From Galbibacter sp038433465 (GTDB lineage Bacteria > Bacteroidota > Bacteroidia > Flavobacteriales > Flavobacteriaceae), in NCBI RefSeq assembly GCF_038433465.1, contig NZ_JAESVF010000001.1, positions 1 to 64,000 of the forward strand: a stretch of DNA of 64,000 nt, written 5' to 3'. Both the position numbers and the translations under genes were made by a program. Every line of letters starts with the position of its first letter. The stretch's first letter is position 1. The notes under the pieces are model-generated. The model worked only from the letters and a program-made list of their open reading frames with translations, was not told the origin of the DNA and did not search any database. Positions 33,069 through 42,248 of this stretch are shown piece after piece.

Positions 33069-34352
33069 TTATCTTTTATCTAACTCAACAAACGATCTTA
33101 AATTTTCACCAACATAAATTTGTCTTGGTCTTCCAATTGGTTCTTTTTTCAATCGCATTTCTCTCCATTGTGCAATCCAACCTGGTAGTCTTCCTAATGC
33201 AAACATTACAGTAAACATTTCAGTAGGAATTCCTAGAGCTCTGTAAATAATTCCAGAGTAGAAATCTACGTTTGGATATAATTTTCTTTTTACGAAGTAA
33301 TCGTCTTCTAAGGCTTGCTTCTCTAAACCTTTTGCAATAGATAATACAGGATCTTCAACTCCTAAATCTCCTAATACTTCGTCTGCAGATTTTTTAATGA
33401 TTTTTGCACGAGGATCGAAGTTTTTATAAACTCTATGTCCGAATCCCATTAAACGGAAAGGATCTTCTTTATCCTTTGCTTTTTCCATGTATTTAGCCGT
33501 ATCGCCTCCGTCTTCTTTAATTCCTTCCAACATTTCGATTACCGCTTGGTTTGCACCTCCATGAAGTGGTCCCCATAATGCAGAAACCCCAGCCGATAAT
33601 GACGCAAATAAACCAGCATGCGACGATCCTACAATTCTTACTGTTGATGTAGAACAGTTTTGCTCGTGGTCTGCATGAAGAATCAATAATTTATCCAACG
33701 CATTTACTACAATTGGGTTTAATTTGTACTCTTCGTTTGGTTTTTTAAACATCATGTAAAGCATGTTCTCAACATATCCTAAAGAAGAACTTCCGTAGTC
33801 ATAAGGTTTTGCATTTCTTCTACGTAATGTCCACGCTGCTAAAACTGGGAATTTCCCCATAATTTTAACAATAGCATTGTACATATCTTCTTCAGAATTG
33901 ATATCAACACATGAAGGGTTGAAAGCAGTCAATGCACTTGTCAATGAAGACAAAACTCCCATTGGATGCGCAGTTCTTGGGAAACTATCTACAATTTTCT
34001 TAACATCCTCATCAACTTCTGAGTTTGCTTTAATATCGTTGTGGAATTTTGTTAATTGTTCTTTGTTTGGTAATTCTCCAAAAATCAATAAATAAGCAAC
34101 TTCCAAAAAGTCAGCTTTCTCGGCAAGGTCCTCAATAGCGTATCCCCTGTACCTCAAAATCCCTTTTTCTCCATCTAAATAAGTAATTGCACTTTCACAA
34201 GAACCTGTGTTTTTGTATCCTGGATCTAAAGTAATAATACCTGCTGAAGCCCTAAGCGCTTTAATATCTATCGCTAACTCGTTTTCTGTCCCTTCAACAA
34301 CTGGAAATTCTATTTTCTTACCTTTATACTCAATAGTAGCCGTATCTGACAT
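33069..34352 (-). CDS. gltA: Citrate synthase
   Basis: Condenses acetyl-CoA and oxaloacetate to citrate at the entry of the TCA cycle. 427 residues, as for the hexameric Gram-negative type. Catalytic blocks: HADHEQNCSTSTVRIVGSSH, ALWGPLHGGANQAV, and FGHRVYKNFDPRA with catalytic His and nearby residues. The N-terminal beta domain (TIEYKGKKIEFPVVEGTEN) marks the NADH-sensitive family, but allosteric behaviour is not predicted. It is transcribed alone, with a terminator behind it. Upstream, TATTTTCG (minus strand, near 34395) is one base off the -7 consensus. Confidence 0.97.
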   Translation of the reverse strand: MSDTATIEYKGKKIEFPVVEGTENELAIDIKALRASAGIITLDPGYKNTGSCESAITYLDGEKGILRYRGYAIEDLAEKADFLEVAYLLIFGELPNKEQLTKFHNDIKANSEVDEDVKKIVDSFPRTAHPMGVLSSLTSALTAFNPSCVDINSEEDMYNAIVKIMGKFPVLAAWTLRRRNAKPYDYGSSSLGYVENMLYMMFKKPNEEYKLNPIVVNALDKLLILHADHEQNCSTSTVRIVGSSHAGLFASLSAGVSALWGPLHGGANQAVIEMLEGIKEDGGDTAKYMEKAKDKEDPFRLMGFGHRVYKNFDPRAKIIKKSADEVLGDLGVEDPVLSIAKGLEKQALEDDYFVKRKLYPNVDFYSGIIYRALGIPTEMFTVMFALGRLPGWIAQWREMRLKKEPIGRPRQIYVGENLRSFVELDKR

Positions 34353-34664
34353 AATATATTTTAATTTTTTAATAATTTTTCAAGTGTTGCGAAAATACGA
34401 AATAAAGTGTTAATTTACGGTTAACTAACGTTCTTTTTACTACTCAAAAAGGTTAAAATATAGCAGAAGTATATTTTTTATTTTTTTAAACAGAACAAAA
34501 ATTATCCTAACCGACTTAAATTTAATATTTCACAATTATAGACCTGTCAAATTATAAATATGTGAATTTATTATGTGATTTAAAAAAAAGAAGCGTTTCA
34601 TTCCTATTTTGTTATTTTTTTCTGAAAGGAAACAGTACATCCTTAAAAACCATCTAATCGATTT
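34353..34664. other. Intergenic region between gltA and the glycogen synthase gene
   Basis: About 310 AT-rich bases. It contains a near-consensus -7 for gltA (TATTTTCG on the minus strand near 34395). No gene and no good terminator for the glycogen synthase gene could be recognised. Confidence 0.5.
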
Positions 34665-36287
34665 TTATACTGAATGAATATCAGACTTTATAGATTTATA
34701 ACGTTTGATACTTTGTGCATCTTTAATTGAAGGTTTCTTTTCAAGCAATGGAATTTCATACAAATCGCTATAATATTCTTTTACAGACTTCTCCCAACTG
34801 AATCTTTTGCTTTTTGCAATTTTACTAATGTATTTCCAAGTTTCCTTATCCTCAAAATACGTATCCAACACCTCTTTAAAAACAGCTATAAAGTTTGCGT
34901 TTTTTTCTTCTAACGAGTCTCCTGCAAAACTAAAGCCCGATTTAAAATGTTCGACCGTATCTATAAGTCCGCCTGTAGCATGTACCAAACACGGCTGTCC
35001 GTTTCTCATGGCAAGCATCTGACTAATTCCGCAAGGCTCAAACAAGCTTGGCATTAAGTACAAATCGGATTCATAATACAAAGAATCGATAATTTCTTCT
35101 GATTGCCCGTTTATAAAAATAAAATTCTCCTTTTCGTAACTGATGGCTCGTAGCAACTCTTCATACTCTGGCGCTCCTGTTCCTAAAACTATGTACACCC
35201 CGTTTCGAGTAGCCAATTCATCTAAAATTGATTTTAGCAACTCAGGATTGTTTTTATAGAAAAAGAATTTTTGTTCGGTAAGTCTTGCCACACTTGCACA
35301 CACAAAACTCGGTTTGTTTTCGGTTAACGAATAAATTTTATTTCCGGTGTGTGCTAGAAAATCAGCTTTATATTTTTTATTAGGCTCTTGTAACCATTTA
35401 AAAATTGCTTTGATACTGTGCTTGCAAAGTTCATTTTTTCGAACTCGATTGATGTTTTTATAATTACAACCATTTAAAATTCCGAACAAACGTCCTTGCT
35501 CATTCGCTTCTTTTAAATCATTTTCCAATCCTTCGCCCCCCACAAATGCTGGAAAGTTACTTGGCTTCTGAATATCTTCTTTGTACGATGGAGATACCGT
35601 ATGCACAGCATCAGCAAAACGAATTCCCAACGCCATTAAATTAATACAATCGTGATATCGAGGATCTTTCAACTTTTCATCATCTATAGAAACTTCAGGA
35701 TAAAAAGCTTGTAAGGAAGAAAAATTATCTCGAAACGGACGAATTCCTTGAATTGCCAAATTGTGAATTGAATATACAAACCGTATCGATTGCAAAAACT
35801 CAAACGTCGGATGATACGCTTTCAGGAAAAGCAACATTGCCGTATGCCAATCGTGTAAATGTATAATTTGCAATTCCCCAAACAAATCTTGCTTGACTGC
35901 CTGTGCAACAGCCGTACAAAACAGTGAAAACATACAAGCATCCGTATAAAAAGGCTGTTCGGGATCGTTAAAATAAATATGAGCAATATCTCCCGAAGTA
36001 ATCTCTGGGTGATGAATTACATAGTGCTTTATTAAATTGTTTGGCTTCTTCCCTTGAACTTCATACAAAAAAGCTTCCTGCGGAACGCCTCTGTATGTAA
36101 AATGAAGTGTTCCAATTTCGGTTCCGTTTTGATGCAATCTACCATACGATGGCGTTACCACATGAGACATATCTCCGTGCATTGCTATTTGCCGAGGTAC
36201 ATCGCGAACAACGTCGCCCATCCCTCCAGCTTTGCAATTGGCTATTCCGTCATTCTCGGCACAAACAAAAAGAAAATTGGTTTTCAC
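34665..36287 (-). CDS. Glycogen/starch synthase (GT5 family)
   Basis: 540 residues with the GT-B fold. The N-terminal synthase motif appears as KAGGMGDVVRDVPRQIA (K-x-G-G); other blocks are HLHDWHTAMLLFL, RFVYSIHNLAIQG, HTVSPSYKEDI, GILNGCNY, SVARLTEQKFF and the C-terminal LMPSLFEPCGISQMLAMRNG with GGLIDTV. These enzymes extend alpha-1,4-glucan from ADP- or UDP-glucose. KAGGM replaces the usual KTGGL, and there is an extended C-terminal tail (about 40 residues, Lys/Ser-rich). No other glycogen genes are adjacent. The start MKTNFLFVCAENDG is typical. Confidence 0.9.
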   Translation of the reverse strand: MKTNFLFVCAENDGIANCKAGGMGDVVRDVPRQIAMHGDMSHVVTPSYGRLHQNGTEIGTLHFTYRGVPQEAFLYEVQGKKPNNLIKHYVIHHPEITSGDIAHIYFNDPEQPFYTDACMFSLFCTAVAQAVKQDLFGELQIIHLHDWHTAMLLFLKAYHPTFEFLQSIRFVYSIHNLAIQGIRPFRDNFSSLQAFYPEVSIDDEKLKDPRYHDCINLMALGIRFADAVHTVSPSYKEDIQKPSNFPAFVGGEGLENDLKEANEQGRLFGILNGCNYKNINRVRKNELCKHSIKAIFKWLQEPNKKYKADFLAHTGNKIYSLTENKPSFVCASVARLTEQKFFFYKNNPELLKSILDELATRNGVYIVLGTGAPEYEELLRAISYEKENFIFINGQSEEIIDSLYYESDLYLMPSLFEPCGISQMLAMRNGQPCLVHATGGLIDTVEHFKSGFSFAGDSLEEKNANFIAVFKEVLDTYFEDKETWKYISKIAKSKRFSWEKSVKEYYSDLYEIPLLEKKPSIKDAQSIKRYKSIKSDIHSV

Positions 36288-36403
36288 TGCGGTAGATTTT
36301 GTTGGTTATTGACCTTCGTTATAATCACCTTTAAATTAAATAATTAAAATGACATAGTGAAAATTTTCTTCATTAAATGAATGTTAATATGAAAAACTAT
36401 AAA

Positions 36404-36437
36404 ACAAAAAAAGCTCCGCAGAAATAGCGGAGCTTTT
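36404..36437 (-). terminator. Rho-independent terminator after eno
   Basis: AAAAGCTCCGC (36409-36419) pairs with GCGGAGCTTTT (36427-36437); on the minus strand it ends in a T-run. It lies about 20 bp past the eno stop and ends the carA-eno unit. Confidence 0.92.
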
Positions 36438-36457
36438 AACTATCTAATAAAAAAGAT

Positions 36458-37747
36458 TTATTTTACTTTGAAAGCTTTTGCTTGTGGGTAATAAGCAACA
36501 GCACCTAGTTCTTCTTCAATACGTAACAATTGATTGTATTTTGCCATACGATCACTACGTGAAGCCGATCCAGTTTTGATTTGTCCTGTGTTTAAAGCAA
36601 CAGCTAAATCTGCAATTGTGTTGTCTTCTGTTTCTCCAGAACGGTGAGACATTACAGAAGTGTAACCAGCGTTTTTAGCCATGTTTACAGCCGCAATAGT
36701 TTCAGTTAAAGTACCAATTTGGTTTACTTTAATCAAAATAGAATTTGCAATTCCGTTTTCAATTCCTTTAGATAAACGCTCTACATTGGTAACAAATAAA
36801 TCGTCTCCAACCAACTGAACTTTATCTCCTACTTTGTCAGTAAGTGCTTTCCAACCTTCCCAGTCGTTTTCATCCATTCCATCTTCAATAGAGATAATTG
36901 GATATTTTGCGCTAAGGTCTGCCAAGTATTGTGCTTGCTCTTCAGAAGTTCTTACAGCTCCTTTGTCGCCTTCAAATTTAGTGTAATCGTATTTTCCGTC
37001 TACATAAAATTCAGCAGCAGCACAATCTAAAGCAATCATTACTTCGTCTCCCATTTTGTAACCTGCTTTTTCAACAGCTTTTGTAATGGTATCCAAAGCA
37101 TCTTCTGTTCCGTCTAAAGTTGGTGCAAAACCTCCTTCGTCTCCAACAGCTGTACTTAAACCTCTATCGTGTAATACTTTTTTAAGGTTATGGAAAATCT
37201 CGGTTCCCATTTGCATTGCATGTGTAAAGTTTTTAGCTTTTACAGGCATTACCATAAACTCTTGGAAAGCAATTGGCGCATCTGAGTGAGAACCCCCATT
37301 AATAATATTCATCATTGGTACAGGAAGCGTGTTTGCGCTAACCCCACCAACGTAACGATATAATGGCATATTAAGTTCGTTTGCTGCAGCTTTTGCAACT
37401 GCCAACGAAACTCCTAAAATTGCATTTGCACCCAATTTTGATTTGTTTGGAGTTCCATCCAAATCAATCATGGTTTGATCGATTAAATTTTGCTCAAAAA
37501 CAGAAGCCCCTAAAAGCTCTTCTGCGATAATTGTATTTACGTTATTTACTGCATCAGAAACACCTTTCCCCATGTATGCATTCCCTCCGTCGCGTAGCTC
37601 AACTGCTTCGTGCTCTCCAGTAGAAGCTCCAGATGGAACTGCTGCTCTACCTAAAACTCCATTTTCTGTAACTACATCTACCTCTACGGTTGGATTTCCT
37701 CTTGAATCTAATATCTGACGTGCGTGTACACTTATGATGATACTCAT
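36458..37747 (-). CDS. eno: Enolase
   Basis: Converts 2-phosphoglycerate to phosphoenolpyruvate in glycolysis. 429 residues. It starts canonically (MSIIISVHARQILDSRGNPTVEVDV), with GRAAVPSGASTGEHEAVELRD, catalytic GDEGGFAPTLD, ISIEDGMDENDWEGW, QLVGDDLFVTN and VMSHRSGETEDNTIADLAV. The start codon overlaps the carA stop by 4 bp (ATGA type), so the two genes are translationally coupled. This carA-eno pairing downstream of rplQ is common in Flavobacteriia by my knowledge. Confidence 0.98.
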   Translation of the reverse strand: MSIIISVHARQILDSRGNPTVEVDVVTENGVLGRAAVPSGASTGEHEAVELRDGGNAYMGKGVSDAVNNVNTIIAEELLGASVFEQNLIDQTMIDLDGTPNKSKLGANAILGVSLAVAKAAANELNMPLYRYVGGVSANTLPVPMMNIINGGSHSDAPIAFQEFMVMPVKAKNFTHAMQMGTEIFHNLKKVLHDRGLSTAVGDEGGFAPTLDGTEDALDTITKAVEKAGYKMGDEVMIALDCAAAEFYVDGKYDYTKFEGDKGAVRTSEEQAQYLADLSAKYPIISIEDGMDENDWEGWKALTDKVGDKVQLVGDDLFVTNVERLSKGIENGIANSILIKVNQIGTLTETIAAVNMAKNAGYTSVMSHRSGETEDNTIADLAVALNTGQIKTGSASRSDRMAKYNQLLRIEEELGAVAYYPQAKAFKVK

Positions 37748-38865
37748 ACTGTTTCTAGTTTTTGTTGTTTAATGTTTTCTATAAATTGATCGAATAAATA
37801 TGTAGCGTCGTTTGGTCCTGGACCTGCTTCTGGGTGATATTGCACAGAGAAACAGTTTTTGTTTGTTAAACGAATTCCCATTACCTCATTATCATTTAAG
37901 TGAGAATGTGTAATCTCTACATTCGGGTTGCTTTCTGCTTCTTTTCTGTTGATGGCAAAACCGTGATTTTGAGAAGTAATTTCTCCTTTCCCTGTAACAT
38001 GATTGATTACTGGGTGGTTAATTCCTCGGTGACCATTATACATTTTAAAAGTTGAAATTCCTTGAGACAATGCAATAATTTGATGCCCTAAACAAATTCC
38101 AAATAACGGAAGGTCTTTCTCGATAATCTCTTTAGCCAATTCAATTACTCCTTCTAGTGGCTCTGGATCTCCAGGTCCGTTTGATAAAAAGTAACCGTCT
38201 GGATTAAATGCTTCCAAATCTGCTAATGTTGCGTTGTATGGAAATACTTTGATATAACAGTCGCGTTTTGCTAAATTTCTAAGGATATTCTTTTTAATCC
38301 CTAAGTCTAAAGCAGCTATTTTGTAGGTTGCATTTTCGTCTCCGTAAAAATAAGGTTCTTTGGTAGAAACTTTAGAAGCAAGTTCTAGCCCAACCATATC
38401 TGGAGTATCGTTAAGTTGTTTCTTTAGCTCATCTATTTTATCAACTTCCGTAGAGATTACTGCATTCATAGCACCATGCTCACGAATATAGCTTACCAAA
38501 GCTCTGGTATCTACATCAGAAATTGCTAAAATATTATTGTTGTCTAAAAAGTTTTCTAGTGAATCTGTTTTTCCAACTCTTGATGGAACATAACTGAAGT
38601 TTTTACAAATAAGACCCGCAATTTTAACGGTATCCGATTCTTCTTCGTCATTTTTAACACCATAATTCCCGATATGGGCATTGGTAGTTACCATTAATTG
38701 TCCAAAATAAGATGGATCTGTAAAAATTTCTTGGTAGCCTGTCATTCCTGTGTTGAAACAGACCTCTCCGAAAGCACTTCCTTCTTTGTTAGCTACGGCT
38801 TTACCATAAAAAATGGTTCCGTCTGCTAATAAAATCATTGCTTGTTTTCTAGATTGATACTTCAT
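37744..38865 (-). CDS. carA: Carbamoyl-phosphate synthase small subunit
   Basis: Glutamine-hydrolysing subunit that feeds ammonia to CarB for arginine and pyrimidine synthesis. About 373 residues from the ATG at 38865 (MKYQSRKQAMILLADGT), the usual flavobacterial start. A longer reading from TTG at 38901 would begin inside the rplQ terminator and is rejected. The N-terminal CarA domain (FGEVCFNTGMTGYQEI) is followed by a class I amidotransferase: nucleophile in FGICLGHQI, NHGFAIN, and QYHPEAGPGPND with the catalytic His and Glu. carB is not in the window. Confidence 0.97.
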   Translation of the reverse strand: MKYQSRKQAMILLADGTIFYGKAVANKEGSAFGEVCFNTGMTGYQEIFTDPSYFGQLMVTTNAHIGNYGVKNDEEESDTVKIAGLICKNFSYVPSRVGKTDSLENFLDNNNILAISDVDTRALVSYIREHGAMNAVISTEVDKIDELKKQLNDTPDMVGLELASKVSTKEPYFYGDENATYKIAALDLGIKKNILRNLAKRDCYIKVFPYNATLADLEAFNPDGYFLSNGPGDPEPLEGVIELAKEIIEKDLPLFGICLGHQIIALSQGISTFKMYNGHRGINHPVINHVTGKGEITSQNHGFAINRKEAESNPNVEITHSHLNDNEVMGIRLTNKNCFSVQYHPEAGPGPNDATYLFDQFIENIKQQKLETV

Positions 38866-38899
38866 TTTAGTACGTTGCAAAAGTTTTACAAAATAACAC

Positions 38900-38933
38900 A
38901 AAAAAAAGGATAAACTAAAACGTTTATCCTTTT
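38900..38933 (-). terminator. Terminator after rplQ, end of the ribosomal cluster
   Basis: AAAAGGATAAAC (38904-38915) pairs with GTTTATCCTTTT (38922-38933), followed on the minus strand by an eight-base T tract. It separates the ribosomal block from carA-eno. Confidence 0.9.
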
Positions 38934-38958
38934 CGATATGTTATGATAACATTAATCA

Positions 38959-39483
38959 CTATTCTTGTGAAGTTTCTGGTTTTTCATTTTCAGAAGCTTC
39001 ATCTTTAGCAGCAGGAGCCTCTTTAGCTTGAGGTGCCTCTACAGCTGTATCCTGACTTGCTTTTTTATTTCTACCTCTTCTAGTAGATTTCTTCTTAGTA
39101 GAAGATTCTGCTACATTGTATGTTTCGTTGTAATCAACCAACTCAATCATCGCCATGTCAGCGTTATCTCCAAGTCTGTTTCCTAGTTTAATAATTCTAG
39201 TGTAACCTCCTGGTCTGTCTCCTACTTTAACAGCTACATCTCTAAAAAGCTCTGTAACAGCATATTTATCGCGTAATTTACTAAATACGATACGTCTGTT
39301 GTGAGTTGTATCTTCTTTAGATTTAGTAACGATAGGCTCTACAAACTGCTTTAATGCTTTAGCTTTTGCTAAAGTTGTATTAATACGCTTGTGCTCGATT
39401 AATGAGCAAGCCATATTAGCAAGCATTGCTTTTCTATGAGCTGTTTTTCTACCTAAATGGTTAAATTTCTTTCCGTGTCTCAT
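38959..39483 (-). CDS. rplQ: 50S ribosomal protein L17 (bL17) with C-terminal extension
   Basis: 174 residues against 127 in E. coli. The core (1-115) is canonical: MRHGKKFNHLGRKTAHRKAM, HKRINTTLAKAKALKQFVEP, GDRPGGYTRIIKLGNRLGDNADMA. The remaining 60 residues are low complexity, with a basic stretch (STKKKSTRRGRNKK) and then Glu/Ala/Ser-rich sequence. Such tails are common in Bacteroidota L17. It is the last gene of the block, 64 bp after rpoA and ahead of a strong terminator. Confidence 0.97.
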   Translation of the reverse strand: MRHGKKFNHLGRKTAHRKAMLANMACSLIEHKRINTTLAKAKALKQFVEPIVTKSKEDTTHNRRIVFSKLRDKYAVTELFRDVAVKVGDRPGGYTRIIKLGNRLGDNADMAMIELVDYNETYNVAESSTKKKSTRRGRNKKASQDTAVEAPQAKEAPAAKDEASENEKPETSQE

Positions 39484-39547
39484 GACAATTGTTTTAAACC
39501 CGCATCTTGCTCAACTCCTCTGAGGAGCAAATTATGAGGATATTATG

Positions 39548-40540
39548 TTAGTCCTTATCTAATTTATACTTTGACAAATCCATTCCGAAGCTTAATCCTT
39601 TGTTGTTTACAAGTTCTTCAAGCTCGGTTAAAGATTTTTTACCAAAGTTTCTGAATTTCATTAAATCGTTTTTGTTGAAAGATACTAAGTCTCCTAAAGT
39701 ATCTACTTCGGCTGCTTTCAAACAGTTTAATGCTCTTACTGAAAGATCCATATCGACTAATTTGGTCTTTAGTAATTGACGCATATGAAGAGATTCCTCA
39801 TCATATGTTTCTGTTTGTGCAATCTCATCAGCTTCAAGAGTTATACGCTCATCAGAGAATAACATGAAGTGGTGGATTAAAATTTTAGCAGCTTCAGTTA
39901 AAGCATCTTTTGGATGAATTGATCCGTCAGAAATGATTTCGAAAACTAATTTTTCGTAATCTGTTTTTTGTTCTACACGGTAATTCTCAATGCTAAACTT
40001 AACATTTTTGATAGGTGTGTAAATTGCATCTGTGAAGATTGTTCCAAGAGGCGCATTGGCTTTCTTGTTTTCTTCAGCAGGCACATACCCTCTACCTTTT
40101 TCGATTGTAATTTCCATGTTTATGGTAACCTTAGGATCTAAATTACAGATTACTAAATCTGGATTTAAAACCTGGAAACCTGATATAAACTTTTGGAAGT
40201 CTCCAGCAGTAATTTGTTCTTTACCTGAAATCGAAATAGAAACGGTTTCGTTATCGATATCTTCAATTTGTCTTTTGAAACGTACTTGTTTCAAATTCAA
40301 AATGATTTCTGTAACGTCCTCAACTACACCTTCGATTGCCGAAAACTCGTGTTCTACTTTATCGATTCTTGTAGATGTAATTGCAAAACCTTCTAAAGAA
40401 GATAAAAGAACTCTTCGTAATGCGTTACCAACGGTCAATCCGTATCCTGGTTCCAAAGGTCTGAATTCAAACTTACCTTCGAAATCGGTAGAATCGATCA
40501 TTATAACTTTATCGGGCTTCTGAAAATTTAGTATTGCCAT
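39548..40540 (-). CDS. rpoA: DNA-directed RNA polymerase subunit alpha
   Basis: 330 residues. The N-terminal domain for dimerisation and enzyme assembly (1-230: FEGKFEFRPLEPGYGLTVGNALRRVLLSSLEG) is followed by a linker and the C-terminal DNA-binding domain (about 255-320: VRALNCLKAAEVDTLGDLV, FRNFGKKSLTELEELV). The C-terminal domain contacts UP elements and activators. It lies 21 bp after rpsD in the alpha-operon order rpsM-rpsK-rpsD-rpoA-rplQ. Confidence 0.99.
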   Translation of the reverse strand: MAILNFQKPDKVIMIDSTDFEGKFEFRPLEPGYGLTVGNALRRVLLSSLEGFAITSTRIDKVEHEFSAIEGVVEDVTEIILNLKQVRFKRQIEDIDNETVSISISGKEQITAGDFQKFISGFQVLNPDLVICNLDPKVTINMEITIEKGRGYVPAEENKKANAPLGTIFTDAIYTPIKNVKFSIENYRVEQKTDYEKLVFEIISDGSIHPKDALTEAAKILIHHFMLFSDERITLEADEIAQTETYDEESLHMRQLLKTKLVDMDLSVRALNCLKAAEVDTLGDLVSFNKNDLMKFRNFGKKSLTELEELVNNKGLSFGMDLSKYKLDKD

Positions 40541-40561
40541 AGTACGACTGCTGTCTAATTA

Positions 40562-41167
40562 TTATTTAGAGTATAACTCGACGATTAATTGCTCTTTAAT
40601 ATTTTCTGGAATTTGAATACGCTCAGGAACACTTACAAAAGTTCCTTCTTTTTTCTCGCTATTCCAAGTAATCCATTCGTAAACACTACTGTTATTTGCA
40701 AGCGATCTATCGATTGCTTCTAATGATTTAGATTTTTCTCTTACTCCAACAACATCACCAGCTTTCAATTGGTAAGAAGGAATGTTTACAATTTCTCCGT
40801 TAACTGTAATGTGACGGTGAGACACTAATTGTCTTGCACCACGTCTAGATGGAGAAACCCCCATTCTATAAACTACGTTATCTAAACGAGACTCACAAAG
40901 TTGTAAAAGCACCTCACCAGTAACACCTTTGCTACGGTTTGCTTTTTCGAATAAATTTCTGAATTGCTTTTCAAGGATACCGTAAGAGTATTTAGCTTTT
41001 TGCTTCTCCATTAATTGGACAGCATATTCTGATTTTTTACCTCTTCTACGGTTGTTTCCGTGTTGTCCTGGAGGATAATTTCTTTTCTCAAAAGATTTAT
41101 CGTCTCCAAAAATTGCCTCTCCGAATTTACGGGCTATTTTAGTCTTTGGACCTGTATATCTTGCCAT
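40562..41167 (-). CDS. rpsD: 30S ribosomal protein S4 (uS4)
   Basis: 201 residues. Starts MARYTGPKTKIARKFGE and carries the S4 RNA-binding domain (about 90-150: CESRLDNVVYRMGVSPSRRGARQLVSHRHITVNG as consecutive blocks). A primary 16S rRNA binder and, in E. coli, the alpha-operon repressor; whether it autoregulates here is unknown. No zinc-binding Cys cluster is present, so this is the Zn-free type. The 85-bp gap after rpsK is unusually long for this block and has no clear hairpin. Confidence 0.98.
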   Translation of the reverse strand: MARYTGPKTKIARKFGEAIFGDDKSFEKRNYPPGQHGNNRRRGKKSEYAVQLMEKQKAKYSYGILEKQFRNLFEKANRSKGVTGEVLLQLCESRLDNVVYRMGVSPSRRGARQLVSHRHITVNGEIVNIPSYQLKAGDVVGVREKSKSLEAIDRSLANNSSVYEWITWNSEKKEGTFVSVPERIQIPENIKEQLIVELYSK

Positions 41168-41252
41168 GTTGTAAGTTATTTTGAAGGTGATTATGAATTA
41201 AGGCTAAATCCTTCGATAATCGTAAAAACCTTCGTTTAAACATTAATATTAA

Positions 41253-41645
41253 TTAAACTCTTCTTCTTTTTGGTGGACGACATCCGTTGTGTGGTAATGG
41301 AGTAACATCGATAATTTCTGTTACTTCAATTCCTGCATTGTGGATAGAACGGATTGCAGATTCTCTACCAGATCCTGGTCCTTTAACGTACACTTTTACT
41401 TTTCTAAGACCAGCTTCTTGAGCTACTTTAGATGCATCTTCTGCAGCTATTTGAGCAGCGTAAGGAGTGTTTTTCTTAGAACCTCTGAATCCCATTTTCC
41501 CTGCTGATGACCAAGCAATAACATCTCCCTTTTTGTTTGTTAAAGAGATAATAACGTTATTAAATGATGCAGAGATATGAGCTTCCCCTACAGATTCTAC
41601 TATAACTTTACGTTTTTTAGTAGTTTTTGTATTTGACTTTGCCAT
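41253..41645 (-). CDS. rpsK: 30S ribosomal protein S11 (uS11)
   Basis: 130 residues; platform protein of the 30S subunit near the mRNA exit. A Lys/Thr-rich start (MAKSNTKTTKKRKV) leads into the conserved core ASFNNVIISLTNKKGDVIAWSSAG, GFRGSKKNTPYAAQ, VYVKGPGSGRESAIR and the end TPLPHNGCRPPKRRRV. It follows rpsM after a 104-bp gap containing short direct repeats of AGTTGTTAG (plus strand), which may be a local duplication scar. Confidence 0.98.
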   Translation of the reverse strand: MAKSNTKTTKKRKVIVESVGEAHISASFNNVIISLTNKKGDVIAWSSAGKMGFRGSKKNTPYAAQIAAEDASKVAQEAGLRKVKVYVKGPGSGRESAIRSIHNAGIEVTEIIDVTPLPHNGCRPPKRRRV

Positions 41646-41749
41646 ATTGTTTTAGTTTCTAGTTGTTAGTTTTTAGTTGTTAGAATCCTAAACATTGCTA
41701 TTTCAAACAGATTCATCTAACGTCTAAACACTAATGACTAATGTCTTAA

Positions 41750-42124
41750 TTATTTAGTTGCTTTTTTCTTGTTAGCAACAGTTTTTCTTTTACCTTTTCT
41801 TGTTCTAGAGTTGTTCTTAGTGCGTTGTCCTCTTAATGGAAGACCTGCTCTATGACGAATACCTCTTTGACAACCGATGTCCATTAAACGTTTGATGTTT
41901 AACTGAACTTCTGAACGTAGTTCACCTTCAATTTTATAAGAAGCGATAGCCTCTCTAATTCCAGCGATATCCTCGTCTGCCCAATCGTTAACTTTTTTGT
42001 CTTCGTCAACTTGAGCTTTTGCTAAGATTTCTTTAGCTCTACTTTTTCCAATACCAAAGATGTAAGTTAAACCGATAACTCCTCTTTTATGCTTTGGTAA
42101 ATCTACTCCTGCGATTCTAGCCAT
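41750..42124 (-). CDS. rpsM: 30S ribosomal protein S13 (uS13)
   Basis: 124 residues; contacts the P-site tRNA and the 50S subunit at the 30S head. Canonical start MARIAGVDLPKHKRGVIGLT, helix-two-turn-helix region GIGKSRAKEIL, then the signature CQRGIRHRAGLPLRGQRTKN and a strongly basic tail with KKKATK. It starts 3 bp after rpmJ, so translation is probably coupled. Confidence 0.98.
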   Translation of the reverse strand: MARIAGVDLPKHKRGVIGLTYIFGIGKSRAKEILAKAQVDEDKKVNDWADEDIAGIREAIASYKIEGELRSEVQLNIKRLMDIGCQRGIRHRAGLPLRGQRTKNNSRTRKGKRKTVANKKKATK

Positions 42125-42127
42125 AAC

Positions 42128-42244
42128 TTATCCTTGTCTTTGTTTAAATCTAGGATTCTTTTTATTAATTACATACAATCTCCCCTTTCTACGCACAATC
42201 TTGCACTCGGGACTTCTCTTTTTTAGTGATGCTCTTACTTTCAT
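42128..42244 (-). CDS. rpmJ: 50S ribosomal protein L36 (bL36), zinc-free type
   Basis: A 38-residue gene that short-ORF filters miss; I translated it from the ATG at 42242-42244 to TAA at 42128. It starts MKVRASLKKRSPECKIVRRK and ends NPRFKQRQG, the L36 pattern. Only one of the zinc-ligand Cys of the classic form remains (SPEC; the later Cys and His places hold N and F), so it is the C-minus, zinc-independent type. It sits between infA (4-bp gap) and rpsM (3-bp gap), the standard place. Confidence 0.97.
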   Translation of the reverse strand: MKVRASLKKRSPECKIVRRKGRLYVINKKNPRFKQRQG

Positions 42245-42248
42245 CTCT

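Noticed and set aside
38866..38901. Longer start for carA
   Set aside because: It would begin with TTG inside the T-run of the rplQ terminator; MKYQSRK at 38865 is the usual start.
40032..40523. Plus-strand 163-codon reading opposite rpoA
   Set aside because: A shadow of rpoA; no start context or family similarity.
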